Of a DNA stretch of 64,000 nt, positions 7,017 through 14,982 are shown in pieces. How positions within the stretch are numbered: position 1 is the stretch's first letter; every line of letters begins with the position of its first letter. The position numbers and the translations under genes are program-made. The notes beneath the pieces were generated by a model, which did not search any database, was not told the origin of the DNA, and saw only the letters and a program-made list of their open reading frames with translations. Source of the DNA: Pseudomonas gingeri (GTDB lineage Bacteria; Pseudomonadota; Gammaproteobacteria; Pseudomonadales; Pseudomonadaceae); contig NZ_JACAOS010000001.1 in assembly GCF_013386165.1 (NCBI RefSeq), positions 547,476 through 611,475 on the forward strand, in the 5' to 3' direction.

Positions 7017-8321
7017 GTGGATTACCCAAAAAGCGTGCCCAGCGTTGGGCTGGTGAATGGGAAGTTTGTTGATGAGAGCCCGGTAAATGGAACACCGGGG
7101 TCGTTGATTCCCTCCAGTTGGGGGAATGCAGTGACTGACGAAATTTTGTCGGTTATTCGTTCAACCAATGCTGTTCCGGCTGAAAGTAATAATACCCAGC
7201 TGACAGATGCTATTGTTAGCATCGCTGATCTGCGAGCCTCTCAAGCGGTTTCAAAAGCAGTAGCCCAAGCGACTGAAAACGCTTCAGGTGTGGCGAAAGT
7301 TGCCACGCAGGTTCAGACCAACTCGGGTGTTGATGATACAACTATCGTCACGCCTAAAAAGATGGCTGGCGTAGTACAGGGCCAGGCGCTGGTTGCTTTC
7401 ACAACGGCTGGCACTGCTCCCCAGTTCACGTTGGCTCCTGTGCCTGCGATCACTGCATATACGGTGAATCAGCGGTTTCAGGTGAAATTTCATTCGAGCG
7501 GCGCCGGCTCTGACAAGATGAACATCTCGGGCCTCGGCGCGAAGAGCATCATGCAATACGATACCAGTGGCAACAAAGTTGCGGCGGTTATCCAAAGCCA
7601 GCTAACGGATGCTGTGTATGATGGTACTGATATCGTTCTGCTCGATCAATTGCCAAGTGCACTTGGTGCAACTCCCCCACAATTCGACAACTCAAGTAGA
7701 CTGGCGACCACCGCATTTGTTCAAGGGGTTGGACTTCAGTTTAGCAGTATTGTCGCTCTCACCGCGAATGCAACGCTTACTGCCGCACATGCAGGGGCGT
7801 TGATTGTTGGTACTAGCACTACATCAGTAATTGGCGTGAGTTTGCCACTGAGTTCTACTATGCCTGTGAAGAGTGTGATCAGGTTTTGGAACTATGGTAA
7901 TGCAACGATGACTTTGACCTGTGCCGGATCAGATACTGTTTTAACCCCGTACCTTGGGACAACGCTTTCTGTTCCGACTGGTGCTTCAGTGACATTGGTC
8001 AGCGCTAATGGGAATTGGTTTGTTATTGATCTACCTAGTATTGGGCGCTCACAAACATGGCAGAATGTCGCGGCTAGTCGAGTGGCTGGCGCAACTTATG
8101 TAAATTTAAGTGGTAATCCAATTATGGTTACGGTCAGTGTTTCGGGGAATCCTTACCAGAATTTTGCTATGTTGGTCAATGGCGTTGCAATGGCGTTAAG
8201 TAATTCAGGAGGGCCTGCTTACAGCCAGGTGGGGTGTGTTTCTGTAATTGTTCCGCCTCTTTCTAGTTACTCTGCTAGCGTTAGTACTGGGTCTATTGCT
8301 ACTTGGTTTGAACTTCGTTAA
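7017..8321 (+). CDS. tail fibre B (second receptor-binding protein)
   Basis: This 434-residue fibre starts with GTG in the same context and spacing as fibre A. Residues 1-150 or so are nearly identical to fibre A, so it should dock on the same baseplate. Residues 150-245 are related but diverged (PPQFDNSSRLATTAFVQGVG). The rest is unrelated to fibre A and ends in a beta-rich tip (IVPPLSSYSASVSTGSIATW). The tip lacks the gp53-like segment of fibre A, and its receptor is unknown. The 3' part is AT-rich compared with neighbouring tail genes, as in fibre A, but with different sequence, pointing to independent acquisition of tips. Confidence 0.85.
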   Translation: MDYPKSVPSVGLVNGKFVDESPVNGTPGSLIPSSWGNAVTDEILSVIRSTNAVPAESNNTQLTDAIVSIADLRASQAVSKAVAQATENASGVAKVATQVQTNSGVDDTTIVTPKKMAGVVQGQALVAFTTAGTAPQFTLAPVPAITAYTVNQRFQVKFHSSGAGSDKMNISGLGAKSIMQYDTSGNKVAAVIQSQLTDAVYDGTDIVLLDQLPSALGATPPQFDNSSRLATTAFVQGVGLQFSSIVALTANATLTAAHAGALIVGTSTTSVIGVSLPLSSTMPVKSVIRFWNYGNATMTLTCAGSDTVLTPYLGTTLSVPTGASVTLVSANGNWFVIDLPSIGRSQTWQNVAASRVAGATYVNLSGNPIMVTVSVSGNPYQNFAMLVNGVAMALSNSGGPAYSQVGCVSVIVPPLSSYSASVSTGSIATWFELR

Positions 8322-8333
8322 GGTGATGAAAAA

Positions 8334-8705
8334 ATGAAATATTATATTAATCGTGCAACGGGTGAGATTTTTGCCTTTGAGTCTGACGGCTCGCAAGACT
8401 CGTATATCAGTCCTGGGCTTGAGTTGCTCGACGAGAAAGGTTTGGCAGAGGCGCGTGCAGCACAAGAAGCCGCATTGCGTACGCCTGAGGTGGTTTTGCA
8501 GGAAGCGAATGCCCAGCGTTCTGCATTGTTGGTGTCCGCTGCGCTGCACATTGCACCCTTGCAATATGCAGTCGATCTGGGTGAAGCGACCGATGCGGAA
8601 AGTGCCAGCTTGCCGCTCTGGAAACGCTACTACTTGGCTGTCAACCGTGTGTCCGACCAGGCTGGGTTCCCTGCAACCATCAATTGGCCCACCCAACCGG
8701 CCTAA
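8334..8705 (+). CDS. tail fibre assembly chaperone B
   Basis: This 123-residue tail-fibre assembly protein lies 12 bases after fibre B. The C-terminal core (IAPLQYAVDLGEATDAESAS, LWKRYYLAVNRVS, FPATINWPTQP) is shared with chaperone A. The N-terminus (MKYYINRATGEIFAFESDGS) is different and looks like another branch of the family. Each fibre therefore has its own chaperone, as is usual when fibre tips are exchanged as cassettes. The first codons are AT-rich like the end of fibre B. Confidence 0.85.
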   Translation: MKYYINRATGEIFAFESDGSQDSYISPGLELLDEKGLAEARAAQEAALRTPEVVLQEANAQRSALLVSAALHIAPLQYAVDLGEATDAESASLPLWKRYYLAVNRVSDQAGFPATINWPTQPA

Positions 8706-8720
8706 CAGCAATTTTCCCAA

Positions 8721-8778
8721 TACCGCCTAGAGCGGTTTTTTTTCGCCTCCTAAACGCCGGCCTTGTGCCGGCGTTTTC
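8721..8778 (+). terminator. two back-to-back intrinsic terminator-like hairpins
   Basis: The first hairpin is ACCGC/GCGGT with a CTAGA-type loop followed by eight T (about 8721-8743). The second is ACGCCGGC/GCCGGCGT with a 5-base loop (8754-8774) followed by TTTT. They stand between chaperone B and the lysozyme, so lysis genes may be partly uncoupled from the tail operon or read by read-through. A decayed version of the pair stands after chaperone A. Confidence 0.6.
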
Positions 8779-8796
8779 ATTTCTGGAGTTTGAGCC

Positions 8797-9228
8797 ATGC
8801 GCACATCACAAAATGGCGTGAATCTGATCAAGTCTTTCGAAGGTCTTCGTCTGAATGCCTACCAGGATTCGGTCGGGGTGTGGACCATCGGCTACGGCGC
8901 CACTCGGAAAGTGTCGGCCGGCATGACCATCACCGCTGGCCAGGCCGAGCAGCTGTTGCAGGATGATATCGCTCGATTCGAGCCCGAACTCAGCAGTTTG
9001 GTAAAGGTGCCGCTCAACCAGGGCCAGTGGGATGCCCTGATGAGTTTTATCTACAACCTGGGCGCCGCGAACCTCGGTTCTTCGACGCTGTTGAAGTTGC
9101 TCAACGCCGGCGACTACGCCGGTGCCGCCGCCCAGTTCCCGCGTTGGAACAAGGCCGGTGGCCAGGTATTGGCCGGGCTCACTGCTCGCCGGGCCGCTGA
9201 GCAGCAGATGTTTTTGGGGGCATCGTGA
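8797..9228 (+). CDS. phage-type lysozyme (GH24 endolysin)
   Basis: This 143-residue T4/lambdoid-type lysozyme (glycoside hydrolase 24) cuts peptidoglycan to release particles. The catalytic region KSFEGLRLNAYQDSVGVW with the FEG glutamate, followed by TIGYGAT, is visible in the first 35 residues. The C-terminal helix block (NLGAANLGSSTLLKLLNAGD, FPRWNKAGGQVLAGL) is standard. No signal peptide is evident, so a holin (expected upstream, outside the window) would be needed. The stop overlaps the GTG start of Rz by 4 bases. This is the only intact copy; a 3' remnant lies at 6131. Confidence 0.9.
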   Translation: MRTSQNGVNLIKSFEGLRLNAYQDSVGVWTIGYGATRKVSAGMTITAGQAEQLLQDDIARFEPELSSLVKVPLNQGQWDALMSFIYNLGAANLGSSTLLKLLNAGDYAGAAAQFPRWNKAGGQVLAGLTARRAAEQQMFLGAS

Positions 9229-9734
9229 GTCTACTGGGTCGGCTCGCGCCGTACCTGGTTGCCCTGCTAGTGCTGGGGGCGGTGCTGTTCGGGGCCTATC
9301 ACCATGGCGAGACACTGGCCAATTCACAGTGGCAGGCGCGCTGGAACAAGCGCGATGCCGATGATCAACAGACCAGGGCCGATGCCGAAGCGCAAGCCCG
9401 GGTCCTGGAACAACAACGGCAACAACAAGCCGAGCAGGTGCAGCGCGATGCGACTCAAAGACTGGAACAGGCCCGTACTGATGCTGCTGGCGCCGGTGCT
9501 GCTGCTGACGGGCTGCGCAACCGGGTGCAAGTCCTCCTACACGCCGCCAGTAGCGGCAGCGGCCATTCCGGAACTTGCACCGGCGGCCCGACAGTCACCA
9601 ACCCCGGCAATCTGCTCGCCGTCGTGCTCGACCAATCTGTCCAGCGAAATCGAGAGCTGGCAGCGGTCGCTGATACTGCCCGAGTGAAAGGGCTCGCTTG
9701 CGAAGCCCAGTTTGATGCGTTGAAGGCGCGATAA
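9225..9734 (+). CDS. Rz-like inner-membrane spanin
   Basis: The 169-residue protein starts with GTG overlapping the lysozyme stop. An N-terminal transmembrane segment (YLVALLVLGAVLFGAYHHGE) is followed by a long Gln/Arg/Glu/Ala-rich coiled coil (about 40-95, many QQ pairs) and a C-terminal helix (QRNRELAAVADTARVKGLAC). This is the layout of the Rz i-spanin that, with Rz1, joins inner and outer membranes at the end of lysis. The Rz1 partner is encoded inside it in another frame. The middle (HAASSGSGHSGTCTGGPTV) is low-complexity because it is constrained by the overlapping gene. Confidence 0.85.
   Translation: MSLLGRLAPYLVALLVLGAVLFGAYHHGETLANSQWQARWNKRDADDQQTRADAEAQARVLEQQRQQQAEQVQRDATQRLEQARTDAAGAGAAADGLRNRVQVLLHAASSGSGHSGTCTGGPTVTNPGNLLAVVLDQSVQRNRELAAVADTARVKGLACEAQFDALKAR
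9448..9687 (+). CDS. Rz1-like outer-membrane lipoprotein spanin, nested in Rz
   Basis: This is a 79-residue open frame wholly inside the Rz gene in a different frame. The N-terminus is basic (MRLKDWNRP), then hydrophobic, ending in the lipobox LLTGC with Cys23. A Pro/Ala-rich mature part (YTPPVAAAAIPELAPAARQS) follows, as in Rz1 proteins. ATG at 9448 has GAGCAGG about 9 bases upstream; ATG at 9481 is an alternative start. Nested Rz1 is known in lambda-like phages. The same frame survives in the degraded copy at 6308-6553. Confidence 0.75.
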   Translation: MRLKDWNRPVLMLLAPVLLLTGCATGCKSSYTPPVAAAAIPELAPAARQSPTPAICSPSCSTNLSSEIESWQRSLILPE

Positions 9735-9855
9735 GCGAAGGTGCGTCGATGGCTGTTACAGCCTGTTGCGCTGACATCCTGATGCAACTGTTGGCTTGAA
9801 AGCCCGATCCGCTCGTGTAGGGTGTTCCCTTGACTCAAGCATCGGCGACACCGCC

Positions 9856-9952
9856 CCCTTGTAGGAGCGATGGTCGTCAACGATAACGCGGGGTATCTGA
9901 CGCCCTGCGGTGTCCCGGCTATTTATCGCGAGCAAGCTCGCTCCTACAAGGG
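9856..9952. repeat. REPIN between spanin and cinA
   Basis: The arms CCCTTGTAGGAGCGA (9856-9870) and TCGCTCCTACAAGGG (9938-9952) are perfect inverted copies. The right arm continues inward as the usual GCGAGCAAGC palindrome. The element closes the phage cluster and lies just before cinA. Because the longer open frame upstream of cinA translates this repeat, it also argues against an upstream cinA start. Confidence 0.8.
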
Positions 9953-9987
9953 ATGCGGGGGACTGGCCGTATCAAGTGGAGAGGAAC

Positions 9988-10488
9988 GTGGACGAAATCA
10001 CCCGGCTTGCCGTTGAACTCGGCAAACGCTTGCAGACGCTGAAAGCCCAGGTCACCACCGCCGAGTCCTGTACCGGTGGCGGCATCGCCGAGGCCATCAC
10101 CCGGATTCCCGGCAGTTCGGCCTGGTTCGAAGCCGGTTATGTCACCTATTCCAACCAGCAGAAAACCCGGCAGTTGAATGTGCCCGAGGCTTTGTTCGGC
10201 CAGGTCGGCGCTGTCAGCCTCGAAGTGGTCGAGGCCATGGCGCGCGGCGCCCAGGCCAACAGCTCGGCGCATTTCGCCGTGGCGGTCAGCGGCGTGGCCG
10301 GGCCGGACGGCGGTTCCGTCGAGAAACCGGTGGGCACGGTGTGGCTGGCCTGGGGCATCGGCGACGAAGTCAGCAGCGAGCGCCGGCACTTCCCCGGTGA
10401 CCGCGATGCCGTCCGTCGACAAACGGTTCTGGCTGCGCTGGAAGGCCTGTTACGACGGGCGGATGCAGAAATCGCAAATCAGGGGTAG
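9988..10488 (+). CDS. cinA: CinA C-terminal domain protein (NMN amidohydrolase type)
   Basis: The 166-residue single-domain CinA C-terminal family protein corresponds to PncC, which deamidates nicotinamide mononucleotide in NAD recycling. The motifs [20 protein letters not shown] (about 30-50), GYVTYSN and [12 protein letters not shown] match the family. A GTG start at 9988 is chosen because GGAGAGG lies just upstream and the frame before it translates the REPIN. It lies directly upstream of recA, the cinA-recA order common in proteobacteria. The N-terminal molybdopterin-binding-like half of long CinA proteins is absent, as is usual in Pseudomonas. Confidence 0.9.
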   Translation: MDEITRLAVELGKRLQTLKAQVTTAESCTGGGIAEAITRIPGSSAWFEAGYVTYSNQQKTRQLNVPEALFGQVGAVSLEVVEAMARGAQANSSAHFAVAVSGVAGPDGGSVEKPVGTVWLAWGIGDEVSSERRHFPGDRDAVRRQTVLAALEGLLRRADAEIANQG

Positions 10489-10513
10489 GCGATCCGTCAA
10501 CGCTGTGGAATAA

Positions 10514-10533
10514 TACTGGCTACTTATACAGGT
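10514..10533. promoter_or_regulatory. LexA (SOS) box of recA
   Basis: TACTGGCTACTTATACAGGT contains CTG-N10-CAG, the LexA consensus core, about 40 bases before the recA ATG. It fits SOS control of recA and probably of recX downstream. Confidence 0.85.
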
Positions 10534-10571
10534 TTTGGCCGCCAGGCCTTATTGATTACGTGAGGACTTTA

Positions 10572-11636
10572 ATGGACGACAACAAGAAGAAAGCCTTGGC
10601 TGCGGCCTTGGGTCAGATCGAACGTCAATTCGGCAAGGGTGCCGTGATGCGTATGGGCGATCATGACCGTCAGGCGATCCCGGCTATTTCCACCGGTTCC
10701 CTGGGGCTGGACATCGCGTTGGGCATCGGCGGCCTGCCGAAAGGCCGTATCGTCGAGATCTACGGTCCGGAATCCTCGGGTAAGACTACCCTGACGCTTT
10801 CCGTCATCGCCCAGGCCCAGAAAGCCGGTGCGACCTGCGCCTTCGTCGACGCCGAACACGCCCTGGACCCAGAGTACGCCGGCAAGCTGGGCGTCAACGT
10901 CGACGACCTGCTGGTGTCCCAGCCGGACACCGGCGAACAAGCCTTGGAAATCACCGACATGCTGGTGCGTTCCAACGCGGTTGACGTGATCATCGTCGAC
11001 TCCGTGGCGGCCCTGGTGCCAAAAGCGGAAATCGAAGGCGAAATGGGCGACATGCACGTCGGCCTGCAAGCTCGTCTGATGTCCCAGGCACTGCGTAAAA
11101 TCACCGGTAACATCAAGAACGCCAACTGCCTGGTGATCTTCATCAACCAGATCCGAATGAAGATCGGCGTGATGTTCGGCAGCCCGGAAACCACCACCGG
11201 TGGTAACGCGCTGAAGTTCTACGCCTCGGTGCGTCTGGACATCCGTCGTACCGGCGCGGTGAAGGAAGGCGACGAAGTGGTCGGCAGCGAAACCCGCGTC
11301 AAGGTTGTGAAGAACAAGGTGGCTTCGCCGTTCCGTCAGGCCGAGTTCCAGATTCTTTACGGCAAGGGCATCTACCTCAATGGTGAGATGATCGACCTGG
11401 GCGTGCTGCACGGCTTCGTCGAGAAATCCGGTGCCTGGTACAGCTACAACGGCAGCAAGATCGGTCAAGGCAAGGCCAACTCGGCCAAGTTCCTGGCGGA
11501 CAACCCGGAAATCGCCGCGACCCTCGAGAAGCAACTGCGTGACAAGCTGCTGACTCCAGGCGGGGATACCAAGGCTAACTCCGGCACGGCGGCTGTCGTC
11601 GAAACCGAAGATGACCTGGCTGACGCTGACCTCTGA
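10572..11636 (+). CDS. recA: recombinase RecA
   Basis: The 354-residue RecA forms nucleoprotein filaments for homologous recombination and triggers LexA self-cleavage. Visible are Walker A GPESSGKT (about residues 65-72), the [11 protein letters not shown] region, the L1/L2 loops ([31 protein letters not shown]), and an acidic C-terminus ([11 protein letters not shown]). ATG at 10572 follows TGAGGAC; four upstream in-frame codons in the open frame are not part of the protein. A LexA box precedes it, and recX follows after 8 bases. Because RecA also inactivates the repressors of Pseudomonas pyocins, it is functionally tied to the tail cluster next door (established for PrtR-type regulators, not shown here). 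Confidence 0.98.
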   Translation: MDDNKKKALAAALGQIERQFGKGAVMRMGDHDRQAIPAISTGSLGLDIALGIGGLPKGRIVEIYGPESSGKTTLTLSVIAQAQKAGATCAFVDAEHALDPEYAGKLGVNVDDLLVSQPDTGEQALEITDMLVRSNAVDVIIVDSVAALVPKAEIEGEMGDMHVGLQARLMSQALRKITGNIKNANCLVIFINQIRMKIGVMFGSPETTTGGNALKFYASVRLDIRRTGAVKEGDEVVGSETRVKVVKNKVASPFRQAEFQILYGKGIYLNGEMIDLGVLHGFVEKSGAWYSYNGSKIGQGKANSAKFLADNPEIAATLEKQLRDKLLTPGGDTKANSGTAAVVETEDDLADADL

Positions 11637-11644
11637 GTAAAGCA

Positions 11645-12112
11645 ATGAGCGCCGTACTGGATACCCCGGTCGCCGTGCGGCGCACTGCCATGGACCTGCT
11701 CGCGCGACGCGAGCACGGTCGAGTCGAGCTGACGCGTAAACTGCGTCAGCGCGGCGCCCCGCCTGAAATGATCGACACAGAACTCGACCGCTTGACGGAA
11801 GAGGGGCTGCTGTCCGAATCTCGTTACCTCGAAAGCTTCGTGTCCTACCGCGCCCGTTCCGGCTACGGCCCTTTGCGTATTCGCGAAGAGCTGAGCCAAC
11901 GCGGTCTGCAGCGTGCCGACATCGAGCTGGCCCTGCGTGAAAGCGGTTTCGACTGGCAGGCCCAGTTGCAAGACACCTGGCGCCGAAAATTCGCCGGGCA
12001 TCTGCCTGTTGATGCACGTGAGCGTGCCCAACAGGGACGCTTCCTGAGTTATCGGGGTTATTCCATGGAAATGATCGGCCGCCTGTTCAGCGGCCGTGGG
12101 CTGGATGACTGA
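11645..12112 (+). CDS. recX: RecA modulator RecX
   Basis: The 155-residue RecX limits RecA filament growth. It consists of three tandem helical repeats: [20 protein letters not shown] (about 20-40), [20 protein letters not shown] with [15 protein letters not shown] in the middle, and the C-terminal RKFAG...[17 protein letters not shown]. It lies 8 bases after recA and so is probably co-transcribed under LexA control. Length is normal. Confidence 0.95.
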   Translation: MSAVLDTPVAVRRTAMDLLARREHGRVELTRKLRQRGAPPEMIDTELDRLTEEGLLSESRYLESFVSYRARSGYGPLRIREELSQRGLQRADIELALRESGFDWQAQLQDTWRRKFAGHLPVDARERAQQGRFLSYRGYSMEMIGRLFSGRGLDD

Positions 12113-12150
12113 CAGGCGGCAGTTGAATACCGTTCAGACTGCGATCCTTA

Positions 12151-12174
12151 TGTAGGAGCAAGCTTGCTCGCGAT
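12151..12174. repeat. single REP element
   Basis: TGTAGGAGCAAGCTTGCTCG and the following CGAT form a typical Pseudomonas REP with the AGCAAGCTTGCT palindrome. It lies between the convergent recX and the LOG-family gene. Confidence 0.75.
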
Positions 12175-12213
12175 CCGCCGTAGGCGGCCATCCGCTGCTC
12201 TTTACGGGATTCC

Positions 12214-13326
12214 TTACGTCGCCTTGATCGGCTCGCGCGTGCGCTCTTGTGCCGGCGCCTTGGCCTTGCTCCAGTTTTCCGTCCGGTTGATAAAGTCCAC
12301 CAGCGCTCGCAGGCGGCCCTGATCTCGGGCTGTGAAGGCGAACGACAAGCGCGTCAAATGACTGAACTGTGGCTCTTCGTATTCCTGATCACCGCTACCC
12401 TGATAAAAGTGCCCACTTAGGCACAGGTCGGCAAACTCGTCCTGCATCTGCGTCATCGCCCGCTCGCTGAGCGGATGATTCATACGAATCACAAACTGCT
12501 TCTTCAACCAACGGCTGGAGTGGAAGTTGCTGTAGAACTGCTTGATCTCTTCCACGGCCTCATCGGCACTGTAGACCAGGCGCATCAGCCTCATGTCATT
12601 GGGCAGGATGTAATGATTGGCTTCCAACTGGTTGCGGATAAAGTCCAGCGCACCCTGCCAGAAGCTGCCCCCTGGGGCATCCAGCAAGATCACCGGGACC
12701 AGCGGGCTTTTGCCGGTCTGGATCAGGGTCAGCACTTCCAGCGCTTCATCGAGGGTGCCAAAACCGCCGGGGCAGAGCACCAGCGCATCGGCTTCCTTGA
12801 CGAAGAACAACTTGCGGGTAAAGAAGAAGTGGAAGGACAGCAGGTTCTGCGTGCCATCCACGGTTGAATTGGCATGTTGTTCGAAGGGCAGGGTGATGTT
12901 GAAACCGAGGCTGTGTTCCAGGCCGGCCCCTTCGTGGGCTGCTGCCATGATGCCGCCACCGCCGCCGGTGATGACCATCAGGTTGGAACGTGCCAGGGCC
13001 GTGCCCAGTGCGCGGGCCTGGGCATAAAGCGGGTGTTCGGTGGGCGTTCGCGCCGAGCCGAACACGGTGACCTTGCGCCGTCCCTTGAACTGGTCCAGCA
13101 CGCGAAAGGCATTCTCCAGCTCACGCAGGGTTTGCAGGACGATCTTGGCATTCCAGCGGTTGCGGTCGTCCTGGGCCATGCGCAGGACGGTCAGCATCAT
13201 GTCTCGGTAAAGCGCAAGATTCGGACTGTCGGGAGCAACCTGATTGAGTTGTTCTTCGACCCGGGTCAGGTCGATACCGTTGCTCTGGAAATGGCGGGAT
13301 AACTGGTCATTCGGTTCGTAAGGCAT
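12214..13326 (-). CDS. LOG family protein (PpnN-like nucleotide 5'-monophosphate nucleosidase)
   Basis: This 370-residue protein has the LOG/TIGR00730 fold: VTVFGSARTP (about 84-93), ITGGGGGIMAAAHEGA, and the signature PGGFGTLDE. These residues bind the nucleotide and cut the N-glycosidic bond in LOG and PpnN proteins. It is longer than plant LOG-type proteins (about 190-200 residues) and shorter than E. coli PpnN. It has an extra N-terminal helical part and a C-terminal extension. It is often misnamed lysine decarboxylase. It is monocistronic and convergent to recX. The physiological substrate is inferred from the family. Confidence 0.85.
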   Translation of the reverse strand: MPYEPNDQLSRHFQSNGIDLTRVEEQLNQVAPDSPNLALYRDMMLTVLRMAQDDRNRWNAKIVLQTLRELENAFRVLDQFKGRRKVTVFGSARTPTEHPLYAQARALGTALARSNLMVITGGGGGIMAAAHEGAGLEHSLGFNITLPFEQHANSTVDGTQNLLSFHFFFTRKLFFVKEADALVLCPGGFGTLDEALEVLTLIQTGKSPLVPVILLDAPGGSFWQGALDFIRNQLEANHYILPNDMRLMRLVYSADEAVEEIKQFYSNFHSSRWLKKQFVIRMNHPLSERAMTQMQDEFADLCLSGHFYQGSGDQEYEEPQFSHLTRLSFAFTARDQGRLRALVDFINRTENWSKAKAPAQERTREPIKAT

Positions 13327-13564
13327 TCAACGTCTCCTTCTGCACGGAGCCCTTGGCGTGGCCGAAAGAAACGTTCGCCAAGGCCGCGTCACTGCATGTG
13401 TCGCATAGGTGCCATGTCGATTTGATGATGAGCCCATAAAGTCATGGCTGGCAATCGCTTATTGCCCCTTTGCAAAGGACTTTAGCAGCCCGTCAGGTGC
13501 ACTGCGCGGGCGAGGAAGGGAATGGCGCGCCGATGCTGAAGAGCGGCGCGCGACGCGAGCGAGG

Positions 13565-13990
13565 TTACTTTTTCTTCGCCGGGGCTTCCTTCGGGCAGTC
13601 GCTTTCGACGAAACGGGCAGAGGCCACGGGGCGGTTGGTCTTGTTCTCGGTGAACTCGTAGCGCATGACCGCGCCCTTGGCCATCAACTTGCGGTAGTTG
13701 GCGTTACGGCAGACGCTGGCGCCCAGTTGCAGGTAAACCGCCTTGGCGTTGTCGCGCATATTTTGCGCGTAATCGGCCTGGACGCTCAGGTGATCGATCA
13801 GTTCGCTGCCTTCAACGGTGTAGCCGACATCGAGGATGTTCTCGTCGATTTCACGGGGCAGGCCTTCGTTACTCTGCTCGGCCACGTCCTTGAGCATTTT
13901 GTTCACTTCGAAATCCTTCAGCGACGCCGCCTGGGCACTGAAGGGCAGGGCCAGCAAAAGGGCCAGGGACGGTACGATAAGGCGCAGCAT
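13565..13990 (-). CDS. conserved exported hypothetical protein
   Basis: The 141-residue protein has a clear signal peptide (MLRLIVPSLALLLALPFSAQA, cut after AQA). The mature part has two cysteines (ASVCRNANY and ESDCPKEAP) that could form a disulphide and ends in a basic tail (APAKKK). No enzymatic motif is seen. Its place between the LOG-family gene and the DTW gene, downstream of recA/recX, matches a conserved Pseudomonas hypothetical. Periplasmic location is inferred from the signal sequence; the function is unknown. Confidence 0.75.
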   Translation of the reverse strand: MLRLIVPSLALLLALPFSAQAASLKDFEVNKMLKDVAEQSNEGLPREIDENILDVGYTVEGSELIDHLSVQADYAQNMRDNAKAVYLQLGASVCRNANYRKLMAKGAVMRYEFTENKTNRPVASARFVESDCPKEAPAKKK

Positions 13991-14218
13991 GCAACTCTCC
14001 TGATTCGGTAACTGGTGCTTCGACCCCTTGCCGGGTCATGCGTTCAGTGGCCGCGAAGTATAGAGGGCGGTTGTAGGCCCTACTAGGGCGAGACTGACGG
14101 AAATGTCGACGGATGAGCGCTCAAACGCTGCCGGGCTCTCTGGTAGACTCCGCGCACTTTTGCCCTTGCGAGTCGTATTGTTCGTGTTCAGCTCTTTCTC
14201 CACTCAGTGTTCTTCGCG

Positions 14219-14929
14219 ATGAGCCACGCCGTATCCCGCTTGCGTGCCGAGCGTCTGGCCCGTGCAAAAACGCCTTTCCTTGCTCGCGGTTCGCGGGCCG
14301 AGCGTTGCCCGGGTTGCCGTGTGATTCCACAGTATTGCCTGTGCGCCTGGCGCCCCAAAGTAACCTCGAATTCGGCCATGTGCCTGTTGATGCATGATGT
14401 CGAGCCGATGAAACCGAGCAATACCGGTTGGCTGATCGCCGATGTGATCGCCGATACCAGCGCGTTCAGCTGGTCTCGGACTGAAGTCGATCCGCAGTTG
14501 CTGGCCCTGCTGGACGACCCGCAGTGGCAGCCGTTTATCGTCTTCCCGGGGGAGTTCGTGGCGCCGGAGCGGGTGGTGACGCAGGTGCTGCCGGTGCCAG
14601 GCAAACGCCCGCTGTTCATCCTGCTGGACGCCACCTGGACTGAAGCGCGCAAGATGTTTCGCAAGAGCCCTTATCTGGAGCGCTTCCCGGTGTTGAGCCT
14701 GGAATCCGAACAGCTGTCGCGCTACAAGCTGCGTCGCTCCAAACGCGATGATCATTTCTGCACCGCGGAAGTCGCGGCCTTGTGCCTGGAGCTGGCCGGG
14801 GACACCCGTGCCGCCCAGGGGCTGGATGCGTTACTGGACGTGTTTACCGCGCATTACCTGGGTGCCAAGTTCCAGTTGCCGATCAACACTGAAGATCAAG
14901 CCCACGAGCATCTGAAGACTTTCCTGTAA
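14219..14929 (+). CDS. DTW-domain tRNA-uridine aminocarboxypropyltransferase (TapT/YfiP-like)
   Basis: The 236-residue protein of the DTW family transfers the 3-amino-3-carboxypropyl group of SAM to uridine 47 (acp3U) in tRNA in E. coli TapT. The zinc-type Cys cluster CPGCRVIPQYCLCAW (about 32-46) and the family motif LLDATWTEARKMFRKS (with D-x-T-W) are visible. ATG at 14219 is preferred; a GTG at 14207 would add four residues, and neither has a strong ribosome site. Function is inferred from the family. Confidence 0.85.
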   Translation: MSHAVSRLRAERLARAKTPFLARGSRAERCPGCRVIPQYCLCAWRPKVTSNSAMCLLMHDVEPMKPSNTGWLIADVIADTSAFSWSRTEVDPQLLALLDDPQWQPFIVFPGEFVAPERVVTQVLPVPGKRPLFILLDATWTEARKMFRKSPYLERFPVLSLESEQLSRYKLRRSKRDDHFCTAEVAALCLELAGDTRAAQGLDALLDVFTAHYLGAKFQLPINTEDQAHEHLKTFL

Positions 14930-14982
14930 TCTATTGGGCGCACAGCGTCGAGCCTGACGCATAAAACAGGATCATTGAAAAA

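Noticed and set aside
1..9741. Whole cluster as an active prophage
   Set aside because: No head, packaging, integrase or replication genes are seen and the site is the known tailocin locus before cinA/recA. But the left part lies outside the window, so a prophage remnant is not fully excluded.
9856..9952. Repeats considered as CRISPR or attachment site
   Set aside because: Only two inverted arms with the REP palindrome, no regular direct repeats with spacers, no cas genes and no integrase.
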